A stretch of 64,000 nt of DNA, from assembly GCF_000504285.1 (NCBI RefSeq), contig NZ_KI632511.1, positions 1,857,372-1,921,371 of the forward strand, written 5' to 3'. The position numbers and the translations under genes are program-made. The notes beneath the pieces were generated by a model, which saw nothing but the letters and a program-made list of their open reading frames with translations, searched no databases and was not told the origin of the DNA. Below are positions 1-8,654 of the stretch, piece by piece; the first letter of the stretch is position 1; each line of letters starts with the position of its first letter. The DNA comes from Actinospica robiniae DSM 44927. Its GTDB lineage: Bacteria; Actinomycetota; Actinomycetes; Streptomycetales; Catenulisporaceae.

Positions 1-58
1 GTCCGGTCGCCGGACTGCTCCTCGTACCGGAAGCACGCCATCTGACAGGAGCTGCGCA

Positions 59-1498
59 ATGGCCGTCAAGCTGAGCGAGGTCCGGGTGCCGTTCGAGGGT
101 GACGGGGCGGGTGTCGGGGAGCTGACCTGGGGTCAGGCGGGGATCTGGCGCACGACGCGGCGTACCGGCCGGACCATGAACATCGTCGTGGTGATGCCGC
201 TGCCCGAAGCCACGCCGCTGACGGAGATGGCGGCAGTGCTGCGTTTCATCGTCGGACGGCATCCGGCGTTGCGCACCCGGCTGCGGTTCGCGGACGAGTC
301 GTCTGAGGACCGAGTGCCGCAGCAGGTCGTCGCGGCGTCCGGCGAGGTGCCGCTGCAGATCGCGGACATCGACGAGGACGACGACCCGGCGCTCGTCGCG
401 GAGGAGATGCGCTCGCGCTACGAGCTCACCGGCTTCGACTACGAGCACGAGTTCCCGGTGCGGATGGGGATCGTCCGGCGGGCGGGGGCGCTTCTCCAGC
501 TGGTGCTGGGCTATAGCCACGTGATGGTGGACGGTGTCGGACTCGGTGTGCTCACCCGCGACCTCGATCACCTCGACCGGCTCACCGGGGAGGCCGACGC
601 CCCGTTCGACGGGCCGAGTCCGCTGGAGCTGGCCCGCGCGCAGGCCGGCCCAGCCGGGCGGCGCCAGAGCGAGCGCTCCATCCGCTACTGCCTCGCCCAA
701 CTGGCGCGTCTGACGCCGTGGAGTCCGGCCGAGCCGCCCACCCCTCGTGAGCCGCGGTTCTGGGAGCTCGTGGCGTACTCGCCCGCGATGGAACTCGGGA
801 TGCGCGCGGTCGCGGCGCGCACCGGAGTGCCCACCACCTATGTGCTGCTCGCCGCCTACGCGTCGGCCGTCGCCCGAGTGTTCGGGCGCAACCCGAACGT
901 CGCCCAGATCGTCGTGAGCAACCGGTTCCGCCCTGGTCTGGCGGAGGCGGTCGCTCAGATCTCGCAGCACGGGATCTGCGTGGTCGACACCGCGGACGCC
1001 ACTTTCGACGAGGTCGTACACAGGGCCTACAACGCCGCTACGAATGCGAGCTTCCACGGGTACTACGATCCGGCGGATCACGCGGCGATGCTGGAGGAGG
1101 TGACGGCTGCCCGCGGCGGGCGACCGCTCGGGCTCTCCTGGCACCTCAACGACCGCCGCGGACTGTTCAGGTCGGACGACGACACCGCCGAGGCCGCCGT
1201 CGGTGGCAGCGATGGAGAAGGTGCCGTGTCTATCCAGGCCGAGCTGACCAGGGGTCTCCCGCTGACCAGGATGTACTGGGACCGCCGGCAGGCGATGTTC
1301 GACGGCGCGCTCTTCCTCCAGGTCGACTCGGAGCCTGCGCTGGCCGCCCGGCGGGCCCAGACGGAAGGGCAGCCCGCCGTCCACTTCGAGGTCTGGACGG
1401 ACACGCACGAGTTTGCGCTCTCCCAGGTCGAGGAGCTCGTCCGGGAGATGGAAGCGGTCGTGGTGCGGGCCGTCCTGGACCCGCGCGCGGGCGGGTGA
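59..1498 (+). CDS. Stand-alone NRPS-type condensation domain protein
   Basis: A 479-residue protein with the fold signature of NRPS condensation domains and related acyltransferases. The catalytic HxxxDG motif is intact as HVMVDG at residues 154-159, and an N-terminal segment around residues 60-75 has the typical GRHPALRTRL pattern. It is a single C-domain with no adenylation or carrier domain, so it would condense or transfer an acyl group held on a separate carrier, or act like PapA-type acyltransferases. The ATG is preceded by AGGAG about 8 bases upstream. The substrate cannot be inferred. The next gene, a WbsX-like protein, is on the same strand 129 bases downstream. Confidence 0.8.
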   Translation: MAVKLSEVRVPFEGDGAGVGELTWGQAGIWRTTRRTGRTMNIVVVMPLPEATPLTEMAAVLRFIVGRHPALRTRLRFADESSEDRVPQQVVAASGEVPLQIADIDEDDDPALVAEEMRSRYELTGFDYEHEFPVRMGIVRRAGALLQLVLGYSHVMVDGVGLGVLTRDLDHLDRLTGEADAPFDGPSPLELARAQAGPAGRRQSERSIRYCLAQLARLTPWSPAEPPTPREPRFWELVAYSPAMELGMRAVAARTGVPTTYVLLAAYASAVARVFGRNPNVAQIVVSNRFRPGLAEAVAQISQHGICVVDTADATFDEVVHRAYNAATNASFHGYYDPADHAAMLEEVTAARGGRPLGLSWHLNDRRGLFRSDDDTAEAAVGGSDGEGAVSIQAELTRGLPLTRMYWDRRQAMFDGALFLQVDSEPALAARRAQTEGQPAVHFEVWTDTHEFALSQVEELVREMEAVVVRAVLDPRAGG

Positions 1499-1627
1499 CG
1501 GCGACGGTCCCCGAGCGCCGCAGCACATACTGCTCAGCGTCCCGTCAACCCGCGAACGCGCGGGTCCCGGATCGACTCCCGGCCCTCGCGGCGGTGGGAT
1601 CTCTTTTTCTCGGAGGGTTCGACCGAC

Positions 1628-2728
1628 ATGGAAAGCAGCGCGCAGCGGCACTCTACGGCCGACCACGGGTCACCGCTCGAGGTTGTGGCGTTCTTCCTTC
1701 CCCAGTTCCACCCGATCCCCGAGAACGACCGGTGGTGGGGCGCCGGCTTCACGGAATGGACACACGCCGCCGCGGCCCGCCCACTGTTCGACGGCCATAT
1801 CCAGCCGCGCCTGCCCGCGGACCTGGGGTTCTACGACCTGCGTGTGCCCGAGACCCGCCGCGCGCAGTGGGAGATGGCCTCCCAGTACGGCGTGACCGCC
1901 CTGTGCTATTGGCACTACTGGTTCGGCGACGGCGCGCAACTGCTGGCGCGGCCGGCCATGGACCTGCTCGAGAACCCGAAACTGCCGCACCGCTACTGCC
2001 TCGGCTGGGCGAATCAGAGCTGGACCGGAGTGTGGCACGGGCGCGGCGACGAGATCCTGCAGCAGCAACGGTATCCCGGGCAGGCCGACCACGTCCGCCA
2101 TTTCCAGTACCTGCTGCCCCATTTCCTGGACGAGCGCTATCTCAAGGTCGAGGCCAAGCCCGTGCTCTACCTCTTCCGACCCGGCGCCATCCCGGATCTG
2201 CCCGGCCTGGCCGCGCTCTGGCTGCAAATGGCCGCCGACGCGGGACTCCCCGGGCTCTACCTCGTCGGTGACGCCGACGGATCGTGGATGCGGCAGGCCG
2301 ATCACCCGCTCGACGCGGCGGTGTGGAACCCGGCCCCGCCACCCCGGGGGCACGAACTGGAGCAGAGCTTCGCCGGCGTGCCGCTGCGCGAGGGCCCGAG
2401 AGCGTACCTCTACGACGAGATCTACGCCGCCTGGCTGCTCTCCGGGCTGCCTGCCGACGTGCGGCAGCACCCTTGCGTCGTGCCAGGCTTCGACAACACG
2501 CCGCGCTCGGGATCCCGCGGCGTCCTCTTGCACCGCCCCGACCCCGACGTCTTCGAGGCCGCCGTCGAAACCGCCGTCCGCCGGGAGCGGGCCATGCCCG
2601 GGCCGCGGATGGTGTTCGTCAAGTCGTGGAACGAGTGGGCGGAAGGATCCATCATGGAGCCCGACCAGCTCTTCGGCCGGTCGTTCCTGCGCGCGCTCGA
2701 ACGCGGTCTGCGACTCCAGCAGCGGTAA
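1628..2728 (+). CDS. WbsX-like / GH99-like glycan-processing protein
   Basis: A 366-residue protein matching the WbsX family, a GH99-like domain found in polysaccharide and O-antigen clusters. Hallmarks are an N-terminal FFLPQFHPIPEND stretch, GFTEW shortly after it, a YWHYWF segment in the middle, and a C-terminal KSWNEWAEGS motif near residues 335-345. No signal peptide is seen, so it probably works in the cytoplasm on nucleotide- or lipid-linked glycan, but the reaction is not established for the family. GGAGG lies upstream of the ATG. It is followed convergently by the DUF5655 gene. Family assignment is firm; function is inferred. Confidence 0.82.
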   Translation: MESSAQRHSTADHGSPLEVVAFFLPQFHPIPENDRWWGAGFTEWTHAAAARPLFDGHIQPRLPADLGFYDLRVPETRRAQWEMASQYGVTALCYWHYWFGDGAQLLARPAMDLLENPKLPHRYCLGWANQSWTGVWHGRGDEILQQQRYPGQADHVRHFQYLLPHFLDERYLKVEAKPVLYLFRPGAIPDLPGLAALWLQMAADAGLPGLYLVGDADGSWMRQADHPLDAAVWNPAPPPRGHELEQSFAGVPLREGPRAYLYDEIYAAWLLSGLPADVRQHPCVVPGFDNTPRSGSRGVLLHRPDPDVFEAAVETAVRRERAMPGPRMVFVKSWNEWAEGSIMEPDQLFGRSFLRALERGLRLQQR

Positions 2729-2758
2729 GACGGCGATGGCGACGGCCGGAGCGCCGCA

Positions 2759-3145
2759 TCAGCGACGCGTCGGCCCGTCCAGATGTGCGCCGGCGCCGAC
2801 TTGGTACGCCTCATGAAGCCAGCCGGCGAACTCGTCGTCGAGCTCGTCGAGTGTCTGAATGCGGAAGTGATGGACGAACAGCCGCCTGGTGTATGGCGTG
2901 GACCTGGTGATTCTGGGCTCTTCGACTCGGCGCTGCAGATCCAGATACCCGGTCAAGGCGTGCCTGCCGAGCGCCGCGCCCGCGAATCCACGACGGACGC
3001 CCTTCAAGGTGATCGCGGTCTTCGACACGGCGTAGCCGAATGGACCACAATCCTCCGCCAACCCGATGAACCGATCATACAATTCAATAACCTGCGACGG
3101 TTTTCCCTGCATGTGCCGCTCTACGGTCCACTCCACGTCATCCAT
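2759..3145 (-). CDS. DUF5655 domain protein
   Basis: A 128-residue cytoplasmic protein. The segment with FGYAVSKTAITLKG followed by RRGFAGAALG matches DUF5655, a domain that recurs in small proteins or at the ends of DUF4287 proteins; its biochemical role is unknown. It is compact, without signal peptide or membrane segment. It is convergent with the WbsX-like gene, only 30 bases separating the two stops. Confidence 0.7.
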   Translation of the reverse strand: MDDVEWTVERHMQGKPSQVIELYDRFIGLAEDCGPFGYAVSKTAITLKGVRRGFAGAALGRHALTGYLDLQRRVEEPRITRSTPYTRRLFVHHFRIQTLDELDDEFAGWLHEAYQVGAGAHLDGPTRR

Positions 3146-3472
3146 GGCGTCACCCTAACCATCACGTCAGACAGTCCCGATCATGATGTCCGGCTGCCGT
3201 AATAGCCGAATCCGCCCGACGACGCGCGGAAGCAGTGGGCGCCTTGGACGACCTCTACCATGCGCTGTCGGCCAAAGCATGGGCTATCTGAGCAAGACCC
3301 ACACGGACATGGAGAAGACGCGCTGCGGGCCGCGGTGGGAGCGATCGGCGCCAGCTCGCCAGTGCACAGTGACGCCCATCGCCAATCCAGCGCCACGGCC
3401 TCGCGCATCGCCTTGTCCTACTCCCCTTCTCTCTAGGTTCTGCGCGAGGCCTGGCTGCGGCGCGACGCGGGG
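3146..3472. other. Gap with possible degraded coding remnant
   Basis: No intact gene is convincing here. On the plus strand, coding-like stretches in three different frames follow each other between about 3200 and 3430 (AEAVGALDDLYHALSAK, then MGYLSKTHTDMEK, then DALRAAVGAIGAS). This is the pattern of a short gene broken by indels. I do not recognise the family, so it is left as an uncertain remnant. Confidence 0.25.
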
Positions 3473-4228
3473 TCAGAACATCGCGCCGTTGGCCCGGACG
3501 GTCTGTCCGGAGACCCAGCCGGCCGCGTCGCCGACCAGCCAGCCGACGACGGGCGCGATGTCCTCGGGCAGGCCGAGGCGGTTGCGTGGGCTGTGGTGGG
3601 TGGCGGCGGCGATGGCCTCGGGGGTTTCGGCGTCGCGGTAGAAGGAGTCGTCGATCGGGCCGGGTGCGACCGCGTTGACCGTGATGCCGCGCGCGCCGAG
3701 TTCCTTGGCCGCGGCCAGCACCATGCGCTCGACGGCGGCCTTCGAGCCCGAGTACAGGCCGTAGGGCCCGGTCATGATCGAGGTGAGGGTGGTGGAGAGC
3801 ACGACGTAGCGGCCGTTGTTTGCGACCGTGCGCGCCGTGGCCCGCAGGGTGTTGAACGCGCTGCGGGTGTTGCGGTCGATCAGATGGTCGAAGTCCGCGT
3901 CGGTGAACTCGACCAGCGGCTTCTTGATGACCGCGCCGGGCGTGTGCACGACGATGTCGAGGTGCCCGTAACGGGCCACGACGCCATCGAACAGATCATC
4001 GACCTCTGCTGAGCGTCGCGCGTCGGAGCAGATCGCCTCGGCCGGGACGTCGTGCTTCTCCAGCGCCGCCAGGGTCTGCCCGGCGGCGGCATGGTCCCCG
4101 GCGTAGCTGATGACGGTGCTCGCGCCGCGGGAGGCGATCAGTTCGGCGATCGCGGCGCCCTGGTTGCGGCTGCCGCCGACCACCAGAGCCACTTTGCCTT
4201 CGAGGTCGCGTGCGGGGTTGTTCGACAT
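3473..4228 (-). CDS. SDR family oxidoreductase
   Basis: A 251-residue classical short-chain dehydrogenase/reductase, cytoplasmic, NAD(P)-dependent. The nucleotide-binding turn reads VVGGSRNQGAAI near residues 15-26, and the catalytic YxxxK is YSGSK in the middle of the protein. PGPIDDSF follows, as in SDRs acting on small alcohols or ketones. The start was set at MSNNPARDLEG, not at the much longer open frame, because GGAAGGA lies about 9 bases upstream and the domain begins immediately. It is divergent from the response regulator. Substrate unknown. Confidence 0.88.
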   Translation of the reverse strand: MSNNPARDLEGKVALVVGGSRNQGAAIAELIASRGASTVISYAGDHAAAGQTLAALEKHDVPAEAICSDARRSAEVDDLFDGVVARYGHLDIVVHTPGAVIKKPLVEFTDADFDHLIDRNTRSAFNTLRATARTVANNGRYVVLSTTLTSIMTGPYGLYSGSKAAVERMVLAAAKELGARGITVNAVAPGPIDDSFYRDAETPEAIAAATHHSPRNRLGLPEDIAPVVGWLVGDAAGWVSGQTVRANGAMF

Positions 4229-4378
4229 GCGGCGGCGTTCCTTCCACAAGACCGGGTGCTGATACGGCCAAGCCTGTCGCTCCCGCCGCCGATCATGAAG
4301 TGCCGGGCTCACCGATCCGGCTGTGTATTTCGCATAGCCGGGGTGGAACGCCCGCGGGTGATCGGCGAGAATGGCGCC

Positions 4379-5011
4379 ATGCCGGAGGATCTCGCGTCGC
4401 ACGAGCGGATACGGATCCTGATCGCAGAGGACATGCACCTGCTGCGCGAGGCCCTGGTCGGGCTGCTTTCCGCCGAGCCGGACATGGCCGTGGTCGCACA
4501 GGTCGCCGACGGCACCCACATCGTGCCCGGCGCCCTGCAGCACACACCGGACGTCGCGATCATCGACATCGGACTGCCGGGCCTCGACGGCGTAGAGGCC
4601 TCTATCGCGCTGCGGGCGGCACTGCCCGCCTGCAAGGTCGTGATCCTCACCGGGCTCGCCGGGCCCGGCCAGCTTCGCCGGGCGCTGCAGGCCGGGGCCT
4701 GCGGGTTCCTGCCGAAGGACGCGCGCGCCGCGGAACTGACCGCCGCGATCCGGACGGTGGCCGCGGGCGGCCGGGTGATCGACTCCGCCCTCGCCGTGGC
4801 CGCGCTGGCGACGCCTGTCAGCCCCCTGACCCAGCGCGAGACCGAGGTGCTGCGCCTGTCCGCCACCGGCGCGCAACCGACCGAGATCGCCGAACGGCTG
4901 TTCATCACCTATGGAACCGCGCGCAACTACCTGACCTCGGCGGTGGGCAAGCTCTCGGCGCGCAACCGTGTCGACGCGATCAGGATCGCCACCGAAGCCG
5001 GCTGGATCTGA
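4379..5011 (+). CDS. NarL/LuxR-family response regulator
   Basis: A 210-residue two-component response regulator. The receiver domain carries the acidic pair in AEDMH, the phospho-acceptor Asp63 in IIDIGLPGLD, and the conserved Lys in FLPKD. The C-terminal LuxR-type helix-turn-helix spans roughly residues 145-205 (LTQRETEVLRL ... IAERLFITYGTARNYL). The start at MPEDLASHE leaves a normal N-terminus; the open frame upstream has no family similarity. Its likely partner is the histidine kinase that converges on it 48 bases downstream, an unusual tail-to-tail arrangement for a cognate pair. Confidence 0.9.
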   Translation: MPEDLASHERIRILIAEDMHLLREALVGLLSAEPDMAVVAQVADGTHIVPGALQHTPDVAIIDIGLPGLDGVEASIALRAALPACKVVILTGLAGPGQLRRALQAGACGFLPKDARAAELTAAIRTVAAGGRVIDSALAVAALATPVSPLTQRETEVLRLSATGAQPTEIAERLFITYGTARNYLTSAVGKLSARNRVDAIRIATEAGWI

Positions 5012-5059
5012 AGTCGGAGACGGGCCGGCTCAGCACGGCTCAGCACGGCTCAGGCTGGC

Positions 5060-6958
5060 TCAGGGCCGGGCGGCGAACTCGGCGACGACCTCGAAGCACC
5101 CGTGCGCACCCGGCCCGGCGCTCACCCGGCCCCCGGTCCGCTCGGCCATGCCGAGCAGCCCGGAGCCGCCCGCGCCCTGCTCCACCGCGCCGACGCCCGC
5201 CCTCGGCGCCGACGCCACACCGTCGTTCACGACCCGCAGGCGCACCAGCTCAGCCGTCGAAGTGATCGCTATCGTGCAGATGCCCGCGCGGCTGTGGCGC
5301 ACCACGTTGGTGACCGCTTCGCGCAACACCACCGCCAACGCCGCGTCCACCCCGGGCGGCAACGGATCGGGCGGCACCGACACCTCGGGGCGCACACCGA
5401 CGCTCTCGAGCACGCTGAGCGCGGCGGCCACCTCGTCATCCGTGCGCAGCACCGCGGGGCTGACCGCGAGCGCTTCGAGTTCGGCCCGTGCACGCTGCGC
5501 GAGCTCGGCCAGCACGGCGAACCGCGCGTACGCCGCGACCGGATCGGAGGCGAGCAGCCGACGGCACGCCTCGCCCTGCAGCGCCAACGCCGAGAGGCTG
5601 GAGGAAACCAGGTCGTGCAGATCCCGGGCCATCCGGGTGCGCTCGCGCACCACCGCCTCACGCGCCAGATCCCGCCTGGCCTCCCGCAGCACGACCACGA
5701 GCTGGGACAGCCGGATCAGACTGTAGGAGACCCAGGTCAACACGACCAACGACATCACGTCTCCGCCGATCCCGGCGAGATTGGGCAGCGGCGGAGGGTA
5801 GAAGAACAGTGATACGTACGGAACCGCCGCGACCCCGGTGACGATCCAGGCGTCGCGCCGCCGGTACTGCGTGAAGACCGGGCCGAGGAAGAACGGCCAC
5901 AGCAGCGTGAAGAAGTTGAACTCCCAGATCACGTCGCCGAGCGGGAACGCGCTCGGAACCAGGATCAGCCCCAGCAGCACCGTCTGGCGCCGCGAGGGCC
6001 GCATCACCAGCAGCACCGCCCCCGCGGCGACGACGACGGGCACCATCAGCAGCAGCGTCCAGAACCGGTGGAACCAGGCGAGCGCCTCGAGAATCACGAC
6101 CAGCGCGTCGCACCCGTACACCCCGGCCAGCGTCCACCTCGCCGCCAGCGGCGAGACGATCGGCGTGGCGGGCGCGGCTTGCGTGGTCGGCCTCGGAAGT
6201 GCGGTCTCCCGGTAGGCGCCCGCCGCCCGGCGCACTTCGGCCAGCGCCGCCCTGGCCGTCTCGATCACCGCTTCGAGCCTGGAGTCCGCGTCATCGCGCG
6301 CCCCGGCCTCGAGCGGCTGCGCCGACTGCCGTTCGAGCTCACGCAGGTGCCGACCCACGAGCGCGCGCAACTCCCCGTCCAGCCGACGCCGCTCGCGCGC
6401 CAGCAGTTCCCGCGCCAACTCCCCCCGCGTCGCATGCAGGTGCGCCACCATGGCGGCCAGGGCATAGAGACCGAACACGATGATGCCGTCGATCGCGGTC
6501 TTCGCCGCCCTCTCACACGCGATCACCGCCCCGTCGCCCAGCCGGACCCCGGCGACGTCAGTCGCCACCAGCAGCAGCGCGAACAGCGGCCAACCGACAC
6601 GCGCGCGGAAAGCGCACAACGCGACGACCGCCAGCGGCCACGGCAGCCAGTCCCAGTGCGCGCCGACCAGCACGAACGGCAGCAGGTAGAGCGCCGCGAC
6701 CGAGACCAGCAGAGCACTGCGAAAAGCGGGCTTCGACCGGCGCGACTGCCGCAACAGCAGCACCATCGGCGGATACGGAGCCATCGCCGACAGCACCGAC
6801 GTCCACGCCAGGCCCTCCTGCCACGCCGTCAGCAGCCTGATCAGCATGACCAGGCCGAGCGCGGCCCACATCATGGTCCGCACCAGGCCGAGCCGCAGAT
6901 CCCCGGTGTCGTCGCGTTCGTCGCCGAGCCCTGATCCGGCGACCGAATCCACTCGCAC
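5060..6958 (-). CDS. Tandem-type DesK/NarX-like sensor histidine kinase
   Basis: A 632-residue membrane histidine kinase with two similar halves. Residues about 25-175 form a multi-pass membrane block followed by a coiled region; residues about 270-425 form a second membrane block followed by the active HisKA_3 helix, with His448 in ARDLHDL. The ATPase domain has the N box (LREAVTNVVRHSRAG) and G box (GGSGLLGMAERTGG). The helix after the first membrane block aligns with the active one (RERRRLDGELRAL against RERTRMARDLHDL), but Arg198 stands where His448 does and no ATPase follows. It is probably a duplicated sensor with a dead first dimerisation helix, pairing with the adjacent response regulator. 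Confidence 0.88.
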   Translation of the reverse strand: MRVDSVAGSGLGDERDDTGDLRLGLVRTMMWAALGLVMLIRLLTAWQEGLAWTSVLSAMAPYPPMVLLLRQSRRSKPAFRSALLVSVAALYLLPFVLVGAHWDWLPWPLAVVALCAFRARVGWPLFALLLVATDVAGVRLGDGAVIACERAAKTAIDGIIVFGLYALAAMVAHLHATRGELARELLARERRRLDGELRALVGRHLRELERQSAQPLEAGARDDADSRLEAVIETARAALAEVRRAAGAYRETALPRPTTQAAPATPIVSPLAARWTLAGVYGCDALVVILEALAWFHRFWTLLLMVPVVVAAGAVLLVMRPSRRQTVLLGLILVPSAFPLGDVIWEFNFFTLLWPFFLGPVFTQYRRRDAWIVTGVAAVPYVSLFFYPPPLPNLAGIGGDVMSLVVLTWVSYSLIRLSQLVVVLREARRDLAREAVVRERTRMARDLHDLVSSSLSALALQGEACRRLLASDPVAAYARFAVLAELAQRARAELEALAVSPAVLRTDDEVAAALSVLESVGVRPEVSVPPDPLPPGVDAALAVVLREAVTNVVRHSRAGICTIAITSTAELVRLRVVNDGVASAPRAGVGAVEQGAGGSGLLGMAERTGGRVSAGPGAHGCFEVVAEFAARP

Positions 6959-7119
6959 CCCCTCGTGAAGACCCCCATGATAGGCGATCTCTCACGCAGG
7001 GTGCTGAGGAACTTCCCGCGGCTCACGCAGCCGACGTTCCGCAAGCTGATCTCCAGCGGCGTACCATCACAGGACACGCATACGCCGTCCACCGGCCGCC
7101 GAGGGGAAGCGCAGGCCTG

Positions 7120-7939
7120 ATGACACGCCACCAGCCCACCTGGGCACCGGATCCGGCGGAGACCGAAGCGCCCTCCGCCGCGCGCATGTACGACTACTAC
7201 CTCGGCGGCTCGAGCAACTTCGCCGCGGACCGCGCGCTCGCCGAAACAGTACATCGCCAAGCTGCCCGAGATCCGCGCGATCTCCTGGGCGAACCGCCGG
7301 TTCCTGCGCAGAGCCGTGGCCTTCCTGGCCGGCCAAGGCATCGACCAGTTCCTCGATCTCGGCTCGGGCATACCGACGGTCGGCAACGTGCACGAAGTCG
7401 CACGGGCTCTGAACCCCGCGTCCCGCGTCGTCTATGCCGATGTCGGCCCGGTCACCGTCGCCCACGGCGCGCATCTGGTCGCGGGCCTCCCGGGCGTCGC
7501 CTACTTGCGCGCGGATCTGCGCGACACCGCCGGGACTTTGGCGGCGGTCCGCAGGGACGCGACGCTGGACCTGACGCGCCCCGTCGCCGTGCTGATGATC
7601 GCGGTCATGCACTTCGTCCCCGAGGAGGACGGACCGGCATCGATCCTCGACGACTACCTCGGCGCCGTCGCCCCCGGCTCGTACCTCGCCATGAGCCACG
7701 CTACGAACGACTACCAGCCGGCCGCGATGCGCGAGGCCGGCGGCGTCTACCGGAAGGCGAGCCACTCGATGAACTTCCGCAGCCGTGAAGAGATCGCACA
7801 GATGCTCACTGGGACCGAACTCGTCGAACCCGGGCTGACCGACGTCATCCGCTGGCGGCCCGATCCCGACGACCTCGACCCCTACGGTGGGGACGTCACC
7901 CGTTACCACCTCCTGGCAGCGGTCGGATACCGCCCCTGA
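7120..7939 (+). pseudogene. SAM-dependent methyltransferase (DUF574/Methyltransf_19), frameshifted
   Basis: The protein matches the actinobacterial Methyltransf_19 family: MYDYYLGGSSNFAADR at the start, FLDLGSGIPTVGNVHEVA as the SAM-binding loop, then YADVGPVTVAHG. The first part reads from ATG at 7120; the rest is in the next frame. The family-like reading changes at the AAA run 7244-7246, where one extra A breaks RALAEQYIAKLPEIRAI into two frames. Removing one A restores an open reading frame of about 270 codons ending at 7939. This is either a sequencing error or a recent frameshift; everything else in the gene is intact. Confidence 0.75.
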
Positions 7940-8041
7940 CGGCCCCAGGCCTGCCGCGTCTTATACGCGTGGGCGTACGATGGCACTCCAGCGGGGCGCG
8001 GGGCAGGTGCGCCGTGGGCGCGGGGGGATGGCCGGCAGAGC

Positions 8042-8338
8042 ATGGTTTCGGTGGCGAAAGACGGTGCGGCTGGTGCTTCCACTCCAGCCGAGGAGCGCAA
8101 GCTCGCCCTGCTGATATTGCGTATGCAACTCGTCCTCGCGGCCCTGATGACGCTTGCCATCGGCTGCTTCGCGGTGCCGGCTCAGCTGGCGGCACAACAC
8201 TACGATTCGGCGCCGCGCTGCGCTGCCGCGACGCAGGGTCCCGACTGCGTCGCGTTCGTGCCCGTCACCGCTGTGGGCCAGGACGCGCTCCATGAGCCGT
8301 GCAGCGTCGCCCGCTCGGTCGGTGCCAGCGGCTGGTAG
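8042..8338 (+). pseudogene. Membrane protein, probably 3'-truncated
   Basis: A 98-codon frame with one clear transmembrane helix (residues about 24-50, LALLILRMQLVLAALM region) and then two cysteines about 11 residues apart, resembling the N-terminal third of small actinobacterial membrane proteins that continue as a longer extracellular domain. The frame ends abruptly at 8338 and runs into an unrelated SGNH hydrolase fragment, so a deletion probably joined two broken genes. It could still be an expressed short protein. Confidence 0.4.
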
Positions 8339-8385
8339 GCCTTGGCGGCGACGCGACCGCCGCGGAGGCGCTCGAGGCACACGCG

Positions 8386-8640
8386 GTGGAACAGGTGACG
8401 TCTCTCTACTGGATCTGCGGTGTGGACACCGAATCCGCCGACGCCGACGCGCACGCGCCACTCATCGCAGCATTCGGCGACTCACTCATTAACGGGGACG
8501 GCAGCACCCCCGGTGCTCACGACCGCTTCCCCGACCAGCTGGCCCGCCGCCTCGGCATCCCCGTCCTGAACCTGGGGATCAGCGGGAACCGCCTGCTTCG
8601 CGACGGCTTCGGCCGCAGCGGTCGCCTGGCTGCAGGCGGG
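8386..8640 (+). pseudogene. SGNH/GDSL hydrolase fragment
   Basis: About 85 codons in one frame match the front of the catalytic domain of SGNH hydrolases. Block I is AAFGDSLINGDG with the nucleophilic Ser. Then DRFPDQLARRL and the block around GISGNRLLRDG appear. After that the frame runs into the 3' end of the minus-strand MOSC fusion gene. Blocks carrying the catalytic Asp and His are absent, so this is a non-functional remnant. The upstream part of the hydrolase is also missing. Confidence 0.65.
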
Positions 8641-8654
8641 TGGGCCTTGCGGTC

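Noticed and set aside
1-45. Short in-frame tail ending in TGA at 43-45, possibly the end of an upstream gene
   Set aside because: Fourteen codons with no recognisable motif; other frames are also open, so a CDS cannot be supported.
3183-3641. Plus-strand open frame overlapping the 3' end of the SDR gene
   Set aside because: The second half is a shadow of the SDR gene; only the part before 3430 may be a degraded remnant, noted as such.
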